From Streptosporangium brasiliense (GTDB lineage: Bacteria > Actinomycetota > Actinomycetes > Streptosporangiales > Streptosporangiaceae), in the NCBI RefSeq assembly GCF_030811595.1, contig NZ_JAUSRB010000002.1, positions 3,534,001 to 3,598,000 on the forward strand: a stretch of DNA of 64,000 nucleotides, written 5' to 3'. The notes under the pieces were generated by a model that saw only the letters and a list, made by a program, of their open reading frames with translations, was not told the DNA's origin and ran no database searches. The translations under genes were made by a program, and so were the position numbers. Each line of letters begins with the position of its first letter. Within the stretch, counting starts at the first letter, position 1. This document shows, piece by piece, positions 16,975 to 25,276 of this stretch.

Positions 16975-17931
16975 ATGTTCGCTATCCCCCTCACCGCCCG
17001 CGCGGAACTGCGGCCGCTTGAGCCGTGGCTGGCCGAGGAGTTCCTCGCCAATCTCGACCGGGCGCGTGAGCACATCTCGCCGTGGGTGTCGCCGACGTTC
17101 GTCGCCACCGATCTCGCCGAGGCCCGTGCGGTGCTGCGGCGCTACGCCGACAAGCGGGCACAGGACGCGGGCGGCATCTGGGGGATCTGGCTGGAGGGCA
17201 CACTCGTCGGCGGCGTGCTGTTCGTGTCGTTCGACACCGCGCTGGGCGTCTGCGAGGCGGGCTGCTGGCTCGAACCCGGCGCGGAGGGGCACGGGCTGAT
17301 CACCCGCGCCGTCGGGCGGATCGTCGACTGGGCGGTGGGGGAGCGCGGCATCCAGCGCGTCGAGTGGCGGACCGTCGCCGGCAACGTGCGCAGCGTCAAC
17401 GTCGCCAAGCGGCTGGGCATGACCCACGACGGCACGCTGCGGCAGGTCCACCCGGGCGAGGGCCGGCGCGTCGACATCGAGGTCTGGTCGGTGCTCGCCG
17501 ACGAGTGGCGCGCCCGCGGGGCGCGGGCCGCCGCCGACAAGGCCGAGATCGACGGGCTGACGGCGGCCTTCTTCCGCCTGTTCACCAACGCGGACGGCGC
17601 CCGCCCGGACGTCGGCGCGATCCACCGGCTCTTCGTCCCGGACGGGATCATCGTCAGGGGCGGGCCGCAGCAGGAGGTCTACAGTCTGGACTCGTTCGCC
17701 GAGCCGCGGCAGAAGCTGCTGACCTCGGGCGAGCTCACCGAGTTCGCCGAGGAGGAGACCTGGGAGCGCACGGAGATCTTCGGCGACGTCGCGCAGCGGC
17801 TGTGCCACTACCGTAAGCGCGGCGTTCACGCCGGCCTGCCGTTCACCGGGACGGGGACGAAGAGCATCCACTTCCTGCGCACGCCGGAGGGCTGGCGGAT
17901 GGCCGCCCTCTCCTGGGACGACGACCGCTAG
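16975..17931 (+). CDS. GNAT acetyltransferase fused to a SnoaL-like domain
   Basis: This 318-residue protein starts at ATG 16975, supported by GGAGG four bases upstream. Residues 1-180 are a RimJ/RimL-type GNAT domain (LRPLEPWLAEEFLANLD, IWGIWLEGTLVGGVLF, WRTVAGNVRSVNVAKRLGM). Residues about 190-318 resemble a SnoaL/NTF2-like cone (LTAAFFRLFTNADGARPD; FLRTPEGWRMAALSWDD). GNAT enzymes acetylate amino groups using acetyl-CoA; the second domain may bind a substrate or ligand. The fusion is unusual. The divergent TetR gene probably regulates it. Confidence 0.85.
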   Translation: MFAIPLTARAELRPLEPWLAEEFLANLDRAREHISPWVSPTFVATDLAEARAVLRRYADKRAQDAGGIWGIWLEGTLVGGVLFVSFDTALGVCEAGCWLEPGAEGHGLITRAVGRIVDWAVGERGIQRVEWRTVAGNVRSVNVAKRLGMTHDGTLRQVHPGEGRRVDIEVWSVLADEWRARGARAAADKAEIDGLTAAFFRLFTNADGARPDVGAIHRLFVPDGIIVRGGPQQEVYSLDSFAEPRQKLLTSGELTEFAEEETWERTEIFGDVAQRLCHYRKRGVHAGLPFTGTGTKSIHFLRTPEGWRMAALSWDDDR

Positions 17932-17949
17932 CTGTATTGACCACGAACG

Positions 17950-18076
17950 TTGTTGACGGCAGGACTTGATCAATAGCGAAGACCTCCGATGTGGTGGAGG
18001 TGTCTAGGCTCCACACCACACACGGAGGCCTTCGTGTCCCACCGTAACGCCCGCCTGACCGTCCACGGCAGGCCGG
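17950..18076 (+). mobile_element. IS481-type transposase remnant (5' end only)
   Basis: A GTG at 18034 with CGGAGG ten bases upstream opens SHRNARLTVHGR, which is the conserved N-terminus of IS481-family transposases. The upstream non-coding stretch has the imperfect stem seen in front of such genes (GTGGTGGAG against CTCCACACCAC). Similarity stops abruptly after about 12 codons, so only the left end of an element remains. The signal-peptidase gene starts about 100 bases beyond the break. Confidence 0.65.
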
Positions 18077-18172
18077 AGCCGTCACCCGGCCGTTTCCGCG
18101 CTCGCTCCGGGGCGGAGACGGCGGTGGAGGCGGACCTGTTGACAGACACCACGTCAGTGGAGATCGTTTCCC

Positions 18173-18676
18173 GTGAGCGATCGGCCCTTCCCGGGCCGGC
18201 GGGGGAAGGACGCGGTGACGTTGATCGTTCGTGGACTGGTTGCCGGTGCCCTCGCGCTGGCCGCGGGCGTCCTGTGGGCCCGCCGGCGCTACGTGGTGGT
18301 CACCGTCGACGGGATGAGCATGGCTCCGACGCTGACCGACGGCGACCGCGTCCTGGTGCGGCGGCGACGGATCGGCCAGGTGGGGCAGGGCGACGTCGTC
18401 GTGCTGGAGCCCCCTTCCGATCCCGCCGGCGGATACGCGCCCGGACCGCCCGGGGCGGACGGCCGGCGCTGGAACATCAAACGGATCGCCGCGCTGCCCG
18501 GTGACCCGGTGCCCCAGGGGATCGCCGCCGGTGACGGCGTGGCCCACGTGCCCTCCGGGACGTTGGTGGTCCTCGGCGACAACCCGGACAGCATCGACTC
18601 CCGGCAGCGGGGGTTCTTCCCCGCTGACCGGCTGCTCGGCGTCGCGCTGCGCCGGCTGGGAGGGCCGGCCCTGTAG
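18173..18676 (+). CDS. S26-family signal peptidase
   Basis: The protein has 167 residues. A single N-terminal transmembrane helix (RGLVAGALALAAGVLWA) precedes the S26 catalytic boxes: GMSMAPTL with the nucleophile Ser, NIKRIAALPGD with the general-base Lys, and VVLGDNPDSIDSRQRGFF. It is therefore a membrane-bound Ser/Lys protease that cleaves secretory leaders, small for a housekeeping enzyme. It precedes the SARP regulator by 60 bases in a group that also encodes a cysteine-rich peptide and an exporter, so a dedicated role in peptide maturation is plausible. Purines (GGAG) lie upstream of the GTG. Confidence 0.85.
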   Translation: MSDRPFPGRRGKDAVTLIVRGLVAGALALAAGVLWARRRYVVVTVDGMSMAPTLTDGDRVLVRRRRIGQVGQGDVVVLEPPSDPAGGYAPGPPGADGRRWNIKRIAALPGDPVPQGIAAGDGVAHVPSGTLVVLGDNPDSIDSRQRGFFPADRLLGVALRRLGGPAL

Positions 18677-18736
18677 CCGGTGTCGTGGCGGCTGCCGGGG
18701 CCGGTCGACACGGGGGCCGTCGAGGAAGGCAGGACT

Positions 18737-21733
18737 ATGTTGTTTCAACTCCTCGGCCCGGTGCGGATCCAGGACGGCGACTCACCCGTACGGATCACGG
18801 CGCCGAAACAGCGCACGGTCCTCGCCATGCTGCTCGCGCGCGCCGGCTACGTCGTCCCGGTCCGGTCGTTGGTGGCCGAGGTGTGGGACGAGCCGCCGCG
18901 CTCGGCGGTGGCGAACCTGCGCACCTACCTCATGCAGCTGCGCAGGCTGCTGCCCCCCTCCGCCGACCCGGCCGTCGAGCGGCTGGTCACCTCGGACGCC
19001 GGTTACCTGCTCCGGGTCGCGCCGGCCGAGTTCGACCTCTTCCAGTTCGAGGTGCTCGCCGCGCACGGCCGCCAGGCGCTGGCCCGGCGGGATCTCGTGG
19101 CGGCTCAGAACGCCTACACCCGGGCGCTCGCCCTGTGGCGGGGCAGGGCGGCCGAGGACGCGCCGCTGGGCCCGACCCTGCGCGAGGTGGTCGCCCGGCT
19201 CACCGACCAGTATCTGAGCGCGACGGAGGAGTACACGGAGATCCAGCTCGCGATCGGCAGCCCCATGGCGGCGGCCGAGCGCCTGCGCGAGCTGATCGGG
19301 CAGCACCCCCTGCGGGAGCGGCTGTACGGCCAGCTGATGGTGGCCCTGTACCGGTGCGGTGACGTCGTCGGCGCGCTGGACGTGTTCGCGATGGCCCGCC
19401 GGACCCTGGCCGACGAGCTCGGGCTCGACCCCGGACCTGAGCTGCGCCGCCTGCACCAGGCGGTGCTGCGCCGGGACGCGGACCTGATGACCCCCACCGT
19501 CCCTCCCGCCGCGCCTGTCACCGTCTCCCCCGCCGCGCCGCCGGCCGGGGACGGCTCCGTGACCGGGTGGCCGGAGAACGGGCAGGCCGGGAACGGGCAT
19601 CCGCTCCCGCGCCAGCTGCCGCGGGAGCCGGCGCTGTTCGTGGGCCGGTCGGCCGAGCTCGCCCGGATGCTCACCGCGCTGTGCGCGGACCCGGAGCCGG
19701 GCGCGCCGCCGCCGGTGCTGGCGCTGCACGGCCCCGGCGGCGTCGGCAAGTCGACACTGGCGCTGCGGGCGGCGTACGCCGTGGCCGGCCGCTACGTCGA
19801 CGGCCAGCTCTACGTCGATCTGCAGGGGTCGAGCCCGGGCCTGCCACCGTTGCAGCCCGCCGAGGTGCTCGGCCGCTTCCTGCGGGCCCTGGGGGTGCCC
19901 AACGGCGAGGTTCCCGCGGCTCCGGCGGAGGCGGCCGCCCACTACCAGTCGTTGCTGGCCGACCGGCGAGTCCTGGTCGTCCTCGACAACGCCGTCGACG
20001 CCGCCCAGGTGGCGCCGTTGCTGCCGGCGGGCGGTGGCTGCGCGGTGCTGGTCACCAGCAGGGCGGCGCTGACCACCATGGACGCCGTGCCGATCGTTGT
20101 CGGGGTGCTCGACGAGGCGGACTCGGTGCGGATGCTCGGGCTGCTGGCGGGTCCGTCGCGAGTGGACGCCGAGGGCGGGGCCGCGGCCGACATCGCGTGC
20201 CGATGCGGATATCACCCGCTGGCGCTGCGCATCGCCGGCGCCCGCCTCGCCGCCCGCCCTGACTGGTCGCTCGCGCGGTTCGGCGAGCGGCTGCGCAACC
20301 AGCAGCGGCGGCTGGACGAGCTGCAGGCCGCCGACCTGGCCGTCCGCTCCTGTTTCGAGGTCAGCTACGGAACGCTGGCCGGCGGCGCGGGCCCTGCCAG
20401 GGGCGCGGCGGCGCGCGCCTTCCGGCTGTTCGGTGTGCTCGACGTGCCCGAGGTCAGCGTCGGGCTCGCCGCCGCGCTCCTCGACGTCGATCCGGAGGCG
20501 GCCGAGACCACGCTCGACGAGCTGACGGAGGCCCGTCTGCTGGAGCCGGTCGGCGACGGGCGGTTCCGCATGCACGACCTGCTGAGGCTGTTCGCCGCCG
20601 AGCTGGCCGTGGCTCACGATCCGGCGGACGACCGGGCACGGGCCGTCCGGCACGCCCTGGACTGGTACCTCGACCTGTGCGGGCAGATGAACGATCTGGT
20701 GCAACCGCACCTGCGATCCATGACAGGCCCGCCGGGTGGACGGGACGCCGGGGTGACCCTTCGGAGCCCGGCCGAGGCGGTGCGGTGGTTCGAGACCGAG
20801 CTGCCCTGCCTGGTCGCGGCCGCCACCCAGGCGGCCGGAGAGCCGGAGACGGCCCGTTTCGTCACCGATCTGGTGCCGTTGGTCAGGTCTCTGGCGACGA
20901 AGTGCGGATACTGGCAGGAGCTCGAGACCGTCGTCCGGCTCGCCGTCGAGGTGGCGCGCCGGCACGACAACCGGATCGGGGAGGCGTCCACGCTGGCGAC
21001 GCTGGGGGTGGTGGAGTGGCGGATCGGCCGGATCGACGCCGCTCGCGGGTGCATGCGCCATGCGCTCGGGCTCTGGCGCGATCTGGGTGATCGGGAGGCG
21101 GAGGGGCTGGCGCTGCACAACCTGGGCTGGCTGAGCATGCGCGTCGACGACCTCGACGACGCCCTCGGCCACATCACCGCGGGCCTGCGGCTGCTGGAGG
21201 AGCACGGGTCCAACCGGGTCGGCATGGTCAGGCACAACCTGGGCGAGGTCCTGCTGCGGCTGGGCCGTTCCGCCGAGGCGGCCGACTGCCTCGAACAGTG
21301 CCTGGAGATCCGGAGGTCGGACGGCGACTCCTTCGGGGAGAGCATCACCCTGGCCGCGCTCGGCCGCGCCTACTGCCTGCTCGACCGCCGGGAGCAGGCC
21401 CTGGCCACGCTCGCGGACGCGGTGCGCCACTGCCGGGAGATCGGTAACCGGGAGGACGAGTGGGAGGTGCTGCTCACCCGGTCCGAGGTCTGGCTGCGGC
21501 ACGGCGATCCGGCCGCCGCGGCGGCCGACCTGGCCCGGGTCCTGGAGCTGGTGGCCCGGGCGGGGGACGCCTACGGCCAGGCCGCCGCCACCCGCCAGCT
21601 CGCCAGGGCGCACACCGCGCTGGGCGACCCGGGCGCCGCCGAGCGGTACGCCCGCCGGGCCGAGGAGCTCTTCGCCTCGCCCGCCGTACGGCGTGATCCG
21701 GTGTTGGAGACGCTGCTCACCGCCCGGTTGTAG
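18737..21733 (+). CDS. SARP-type regulator with NB-ARC and TPR domains
   Basis: The protein has 998 residues. Residues 1-95 are an OmpR-like winged helix (LLGPVRIQDGDSPVRITAPK; LRTYLMQLRRLL). Residues about 95-240 are the BTAD domain (ALALWRGRAAEDAP; LIGQHPLRERLYGQLMVALY; ELGLDPGPELRRLH). An NB-ARC ATPase follows with Walker A GPGGVGKSTLALRA near 335 and VLVVLDNAVDAAQVAPLL. TPR repeats occupy the last 300 residues. This is the AfsR-like layout of pathway-specific or global antibiotic regulators. It sits directly before the cysteine-rich peptide gene, so activation of that group is the likely task. ATG 18737 is preferred for its upstream purines. Confidence 0.92.
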   Translation: MLFQLLGPVRIQDGDSPVRITAPKQRTVLAMLLARAGYVVPVRSLVAEVWDEPPRSAVANLRTYLMQLRRLLPPSADPAVERLVTSDAGYLLRVAPAEFDLFQFEVLAAHGRQALARRDLVAAQNAYTRALALWRGRAAEDAPLGPTLREVVARLTDQYLSATEEYTEIQLAIGSPMAAAERLRELIGQHPLRERLYGQLMVALYRCGDVVGALDVFAMARRTLADELGLDPGPELRRLHQAVLRRDADLMTPTVPPAAPVTVSPAAPPAGDGSVTGWPENGQAGNGHPLPRQLPREPALFVGRSAELARMLTALCADPEPGAPPPVLALHGPGGVGKSTLALRAAYAVAGRYVDGQLYVDLQGSSPGLPPLQPAEVLGRFLRALGVPNGEVPAAPAEAAAHYQSLLADRRVLVVLDNAVDAAQVAPLLPAGGGCAVLVTSRAALTTMDAVPIVVGVLDEADSVRMLGLLAGPSRVDAEGGAAADIACRCGYHPLALRIAGARLAARPDWSLARFGERLRNQQRRLDELQAADLAVRSCFEVSYGTLAGGAGPARGAAARAFRLFGVLDVPEVSVGLAAALLDVDPEAAETTLDELTEARLLEPVGDGRFRMHDLLRLFAAELAVAHDPADDRARAVRHALDWYLDLCGQMNDLVQPHLRSMTGPPGGRDAGVTLRSPAEAVRWFETELPCLVAAATQAAGEPETARFVTDLVPLVRSLATKCGYWQELETVVRLAVEVARRHDNRIGEASTLATLGVVEWRIGRIDAARGCMRHALGLWRDLGDREAEGLALHNLGWLSMRVDDLDDALGHITAGLRLLEEHGSNRVGMVRHNLGEVLLRLGRSAEAADCLEQCLEIRRSDGDSFGESITLAALGRAYCLLDRREQALATLADAVRHCREIGNREDEWEVLLTRSEVWLRHGDPAAAAADLARVLELVARAGDAYGQAAATRQLARAHTALGDPGAAERYARRAEELFASPAVRRDPVLETLLTARL

Positions 21734-21767
21734 CTGCGCTGTATCGGCGGCTGTATTTCCCCAAAAT

Positions 21768-21793
21768 AGCGTTTCGGCTGTCCGCAAAACGCT
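21768..21793. promoter_or_regulatory. Inverted repeat before the peptide gene, operator candidate
   Basis: AGCGTTT at 21768-21774 and AAACGCT at 21787-21793 form a perfect inverted repeat with a 12-base spacer, 20 bases upstream of the peptide start. Nothing else of note lies in the 79-base gap after the SARP gene. It could bind the adjacent regulator or be a stem in the leader. Confidence 0.5.
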
Positions 21794-21812
21794 TATGAAG
21801 GGGTGAATCCAG

Positions 21813-22004
21813 ATGAACGCTGCTCTGGGGAAGCTCGGCGACCGGCTGCTCGAGAAGCTGGTGCCGAAGGCGACCGCCAAGGCTGACACCTACTACTACA
21901 TGCACTGCTACTGCTACGGGACGACCAGGTACCAGAAGCTCTGCTGGATCGTCGGCGGCCAGACCGGCTGCGTGTCGGGCTGCGAGAAGCGCGGGACCTG
22001 CTGA
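21813..22004 (+). CDS. 63-residue cysteine-rich precursor peptide (candidate)
   Basis: The N-terminal 24 residues are an amphipathic, Lys/Leu-rich leader (MNAALGKLGDRLLEKLVP) that ends in AKA, an AxA cleavage pattern. The C-terminal 39 residues have six cysteines at 32, 34, 44, 53, 57 and 63 and an aromatic start (DTYYYMHCYCYG). GGGG lies upstream of the ATG. I recognise no family. Context (MauE-like protein, thioredoxin-like protein, ABC exporter, signal peptidase, SARP regulator) argues for a secreted, disulfide-bonded or otherwise modified peptide. A strong terminator follows immediately, so this gene should be expressed more than the downstream genes. Confidence 0.75.
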   Translation: MNAALGKLGDRLLEKLVPKATAKADTYYYMHCYCYGTTRYQKLCWIVGGQTGCVSGCEKRGTC

Positions 22005-22050
22005 CCGGGTAGCGCCCGTAGGTCCGGGGGCCGGAGCTGCCGCCGGACTT

Positions 22051-22102
22051 CGGGGGTGTTCCGCGGATCCTCACCGTAGCGGGGATCCGCGGAACACCCC
22101 CG
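22051..22102. terminator. 20-bp perfect hairpin between peptide and mauE-like gene
   Basis: Two perfect 20-base arms (starting CGGGGGTGTTCCG) enclose a 12-base loop, 46 bases after the peptide stop and 25 before the next gene. This strong partial terminator would raise the peptide transcript above the processing and export genes. Confidence 0.85.
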
Positions 22103-22126
22103 TCGCGGGGAACGAGCGGTGAGACG

Positions 22127-22669
22127 GTGAAGATGCTCTATTTGATGATCGGATGCCGGGCGTTGCTGGCCGGCGTCTTCGTGATCGCGCTGGCGGGCAA
22201 GGTCCGCGGGCGAGCGGCGTTCGACGAGTTCGTGGCCTCGATCGTGGCCCTGGGGATGTTCCCGCGCGCCGGGTCCGTGCCGGCGGCGTACGCCGTGCTG
22301 GGGGCGGAGGCCGTGGTGGTCCTGTCGCTCGCGCTGCCGTCCACCGTGCTCCTGGGGTTCGCGGCCGCGATGATGCTGCTCGCCGCTCTGACCGCCGGCA
22401 TCCTGGCCGCCGTGCGCCGGGGGCGGCGCGCGCCGTGCCGCTGTTTCGGAGCCTCCGCCGCGCCGCTCGGCAGGGCGCACGTGGTGCGCAATCTCGTCCT
22501 GCTGCTGGTCGGCGGCACCGGGCTCACGGCGGGGGCCGTCGCCGGCGACGCCGGGGCGCACCCGGCAGGGATCGTCCTCGCGCTGGTCGCCGCCGCCGTG
22601 GGCGTCCTGTCCGTGGTGCGTCTCGACGACCTGCTGGGCCTGTTCACCACCTCCGTCTCACCGCGATGA
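22127..22669 (+). CDS. MauE/DoxX-like redox membrane protein
   Basis: The 180-residue protein has four hydrophobic helices (LLAGVFVIALAGKV; AYAVLGAEAVVVLSLAL; LLGFAAAMMLLAALTAGIL; VVRNLVLLLVGGTGL). The signature Cys-Arg-Cys-Phe-Gly occurs near residue 103, as in MauE-type proteins. MauE is needed for methylamine dehydrogenase light-chain maturation, which involves many disulfides, and is related to membrane oxidoreductases. No methylamine dehydrogenase genes occur here, so the partner is more likely the six-cysteine peptide. GTG 22127 or ATG 22133 may be the start; both are in frame. Confidence 0.85.
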   Translation: MKMLYLMIGCRALLAGVFVIALAGKVRGRAAFDEFVASIVALGMFPRAGSVPAAYAVLGAEAVVVLSLALPSTVLLGFAAAMMLLAALTAGILAAVRRGRRAPCRCFGASAAPLGRAHVVRNLVLLLVGGTGLTAGAVAGDAGAHPAGIVLALVAAAVGVLSVVRLDDLLGLFTTSVSPR

Positions 22670-22711
22670 CGCGGGGTGTGACGACTTGAAGTCCTTAAGT
22701 GAGGTTGTCCG

Positions 22712-23221
22712 ATGACTTTTCTGATCGCCGCCGTCGTGCTGGTCGGCATACTCTGCATCTTCGACCTGGTGCTCACCTTCGCGGTACTGCGCCGCCTGCG
22801 CGAGCACACCGCCGAGCTGGAACGTCTCGCCGGACCGGCGCGGTTCGGTCGGTACGACCCGGGAGTGCTGGTCGGCCGCACGCTGCCCCCTGTCGGGGCG
22901 GACGGCGGCGAGCGGGCACGGCTCGTGGCGTTCTTCGACGTCAGCTGTGACGCGTGCCATGAGCACGCACCGCGCTTCGCCGACGCGGCCCGCGCCGACA
23001 CCGCCATGGCGGTCATCTCCGGTGACGGTGAGAAGGCCGGCGACCTCATCGAGATGATCGGTGGCGCGGCGAGCGTCGTCACGGCGGAACAGGCCGACAG
23101 CCTGGTGAAGGCGGTCGGCATCGAGGCTTTCCCGACGTTCCTCCGGGTCGACCCGGACGGCACGATCGTGGGAGCGGACACGGAGCTGGACGCTCTCGTC
23201 GGAACGGCCCGCGTGAGGTGA
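22712..23221 (+). CDS. Membrane-anchored thioredoxin-like protein
   Basis: This protein has 169 residues. The N-terminal helix (LIAAVVLVGILCIFDLVLTF) anchors it, and a thioredoxin fold follows with an active-site CDAC at residues 79-82 and a cis-Pro region (IEAFPTFLRVD). Such proteins are regularly paired with MauE-like proteins (MauD-like or TlpA-like roles) and reduce or form disulfides at the outer membrane face. Its stop overlaps the exporter start (GTGA), so expression is coupled to export. A GAGG lies upstream of the ATG. Confidence 0.85.
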   Translation: MTFLIAAVVLVGILCIFDLVLTFAVLRRLREHTAELERLAGPARFGRYDPGVLVGRTLPPVGADGGERARLVAFFDVSCDACHEHAPRFADAARADTAMAVISGDGEKAGDLIEMIGGAASVVTAEQADSLVKAVGIEAFPTFLRVDPDGTIVGADTELDALVGTARVR

Positions 23222-25077
23222 CGATGTCTCCGGTCTCGGACACGGAGCCGGACGGGGGCCGGCTCCGCCGCCTGTCGCGCCACGTCGCGACGGTGGCACC
23301 GCTGTGCTGGCGGGTCGGTCCCGGGCCGGCCCTGTCCCAGCTGGCGGCGACCGTCGTCGGCGGCCTGCTGCCCATGGGGACCGTGTGGGCGACGAAGCTT
23401 CTCGTCGACGGACTGTCGGCCGGCCGTACCGACCGTGTGCTGCTGCCCGTCTGCGGTCTCATCGTCCTGGGACTGGCCGCCGGGGCGCTGCCGCATCTCA
23501 CCGCCTATCTGCAGGCCGAGATGGAGCGCAGGCTGGACCGCCTGATGCAGGACCGCCTGTACACCGCGGTGAGCGGCTTCCAGGGCCTGTCGCGGTTCGA
23601 GAACCCCGATTTCCTGGACAGGCTGCGGATGGCCGCGCAGGCGACGGGCGGCGCGCTGCGGCCGATCACCTCCGGCCTGTTCGACATCGGACGCAACATC
23701 ATCACGCTGGTCAGCCTTCTCGCCGCCCTGGCCGTGCTGAGCCCGCTCATGGCGGGGCTGGTGGCGCTGGCTGCGGTCCCCGCCCTGGCCGCCCGGATGT
23801 CGCTGGAGAAGCGGCGGACGAAGATGATCGCCGGGCAGTCCGCGGGGATCCGGCGGCAGATCCTCTACTCCTCCCTCATCACCGACGTGCAGGCCGCCAA
23901 GGAGGTCCGGCTCTTCGGGCTGGGCGGCTTCCTCAAGGGCCGGATGTTCGGGGAGCTGGCCACCATTCAGGCCGGTGAGCGGCGGCTGGACCGGCGGGAG
24001 GCGCTCACCCAGTCGGTGCTGGCGGTGCTGTCGGCCGCGGTCAGCGGCGCGGGACTGATCTGGGCGGTGCAGGCCGCCGTGGCCGGCCGGCTGACCCTCG
24101 GCGACGTGACCGCGTTCGCCGCGGCCGTGGCCGGGACGCAGGCCGCGCTGATCGCGACGGTGGAGAACGCCGCCCATGTCCGCCAGGCGCTGTCCCTGTT
24201 CGGCTACCACGAGCAGGTGACGTCGCTCCCCGACGACCTGCCGCCGCCGCGGTCGGCCGCCGCGCTGCCCGCGCTACGGCGGGGCATCGAGCTGCGCGAC
24301 GTGTGGTTCCGCTACGACGACAGCCATCCGTGGGTGCTGAGGGGGGTCGACCTGACGATCCCCCACGGCGCGTCGGTCGCGCTGGTGGGGCTCAACGGAG
24401 CCGGCAAGAGCACCCTGATCAAGCTGCTGTGCCGGTTCTACGACCCGTCCCGGGGGACGATCCTCTGGGACGGGACGGACATCCGGGAGGTCCCACCGGC
24501 CGAGCTGCGCGCCAGGATGGGTGTGCTCTTCCAGGACTACATGAGCTACGACCTGACGGCGGCGGAGAACATCGGGGTGGGCGAGATCGCCGCGCTGCCG
24601 GACCGCGCCCGCGTCCAGGCCGCGGCCAGGATGGCCGGCGTCCACGAGACCCTCCAGGCACTGCCCCGCGGCTACGACACCCTGCTGAGCCGGATCTTCT
24701 TCGGCGACGGGGACGAGGACGACCCGCAGGCCGGGGTGGTGCTGTCGGGAGGCCAGTGGCAGCGGGTGGCCCTGGCCCGCGCGCTGCTGCGCGAGGGGCG
24801 TGACCTGCTCATTCTCGACGAGCCCAGCTCGGGCCTGGACGCCCGGGCCGAGCACGAGATGCACCGGCGGCTGCGCGGGCACCGCGCCGGCCGTACTAGT
24901 CTGCTCGTGTCGCACCGGCTCGGCGCGGTCCGCGACGCGGACCTGATCGTCGTGCTCGACGGCGGCCGGATCACCGAGCGGGGGACGCACGCCGACCTCA
25001 CGGCGGCGGGCGGGGAGTACGCCCGGCTGTTCGAGATGCAGGCGAGCGGCTACCGCGAGGACGCCGGCGTCCAGTGA
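23218..25077 (+). CDS. ABC exporter, fused membrane and ATPase domains
   Basis: The protein has 619 residues. The first 330 residues hold transmembrane segments of a type IV (exporter) fold (GLLPMGTVWATKLL; VCGLIVLGLAAGALPHL; ALAVLSPLMAGLVALAAVPAL). The ATPase contains Walker A GLNGAGKSTL near 393, a Q-loop (VLFQDYMSYD), the LSGGQ signature and Walker B LLILDEPSSGLD, then the H-loop VSHRLG. No C39 peptidase domain is present, so leader removal must be done by another protein, plausibly the S26 peptidase. It overlaps the thioredoxin-like gene by four bases and ends the operon. Confidence 0.92.
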   Translation: MTMSPVSDTEPDGGRLRRLSRHVATVAPLCWRVGPGPALSQLAATVVGGLLPMGTVWATKLLVDGLSAGRTDRVLLPVCGLIVLGLAAGALPHLTAYLQAEMERRLDRLMQDRLYTAVSGFQGLSRFENPDFLDRLRMAAQATGGALRPITSGLFDIGRNIITLVSLLAALAVLSPLMAGLVALAAVPALAARMSLEKRRTKMIAGQSAGIRRQILYSSLITDVQAAKEVRLFGLGGFLKGRMFGELATIQAGERRLDRREALTQSVLAVLSAAVSGAGLIWAVQAAVAGRLTLGDVTAFAAAVAGTQAALIATVENAAHVRQALSLFGYHEQVTSLPDDLPPPRSAAALPALRRGIELRDVWFRYDDSHPWVLRGVDLTIPHGASVALVGLNGAGKSTLIKLLCRFYDPSRGTILWDGTDIREVPPAELRARMGVLFQDYMSYDLTAAENIGVGEIAALPDRARVQAAARMAGVHETLQALPRGYDTLLSRIFFGDGDEDDPQAGVVLSGGQWQRVALARALLREGRDLLILDEPSSGLDARAEHEMHRRLRGHRAGRTSLLVSHRLGAVRDADLIVVLDGGRITERGTHADLTAAGGEYARLFEMQASGYREDAGVQ

Positions 25078-25276
25078 CCGCGCGGGCCGTCCTCCGGCGG
25101 CGGCGCTGACACCCTGAACATGGTCGACAGCGGTGAGTTACACTCCTTAAAGGAGGATATTTCCGATAAGCGCCCCTGGCCGGCGGGTCACGCCGAGGGT
25201 GCCGCGCGGTGGGTCCACGGCCGGCGGAGCCCACGGCGCCCCACCGGCCGGTGACCGCCCCGGATCGGAGGCGCCC

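Noticed and set aside
25143-25155. CTCCTTAAAGGAG stem before the GH15 gene
   Set aside because: Six-base arms around one base are too short to call an operator or terminator without further support.
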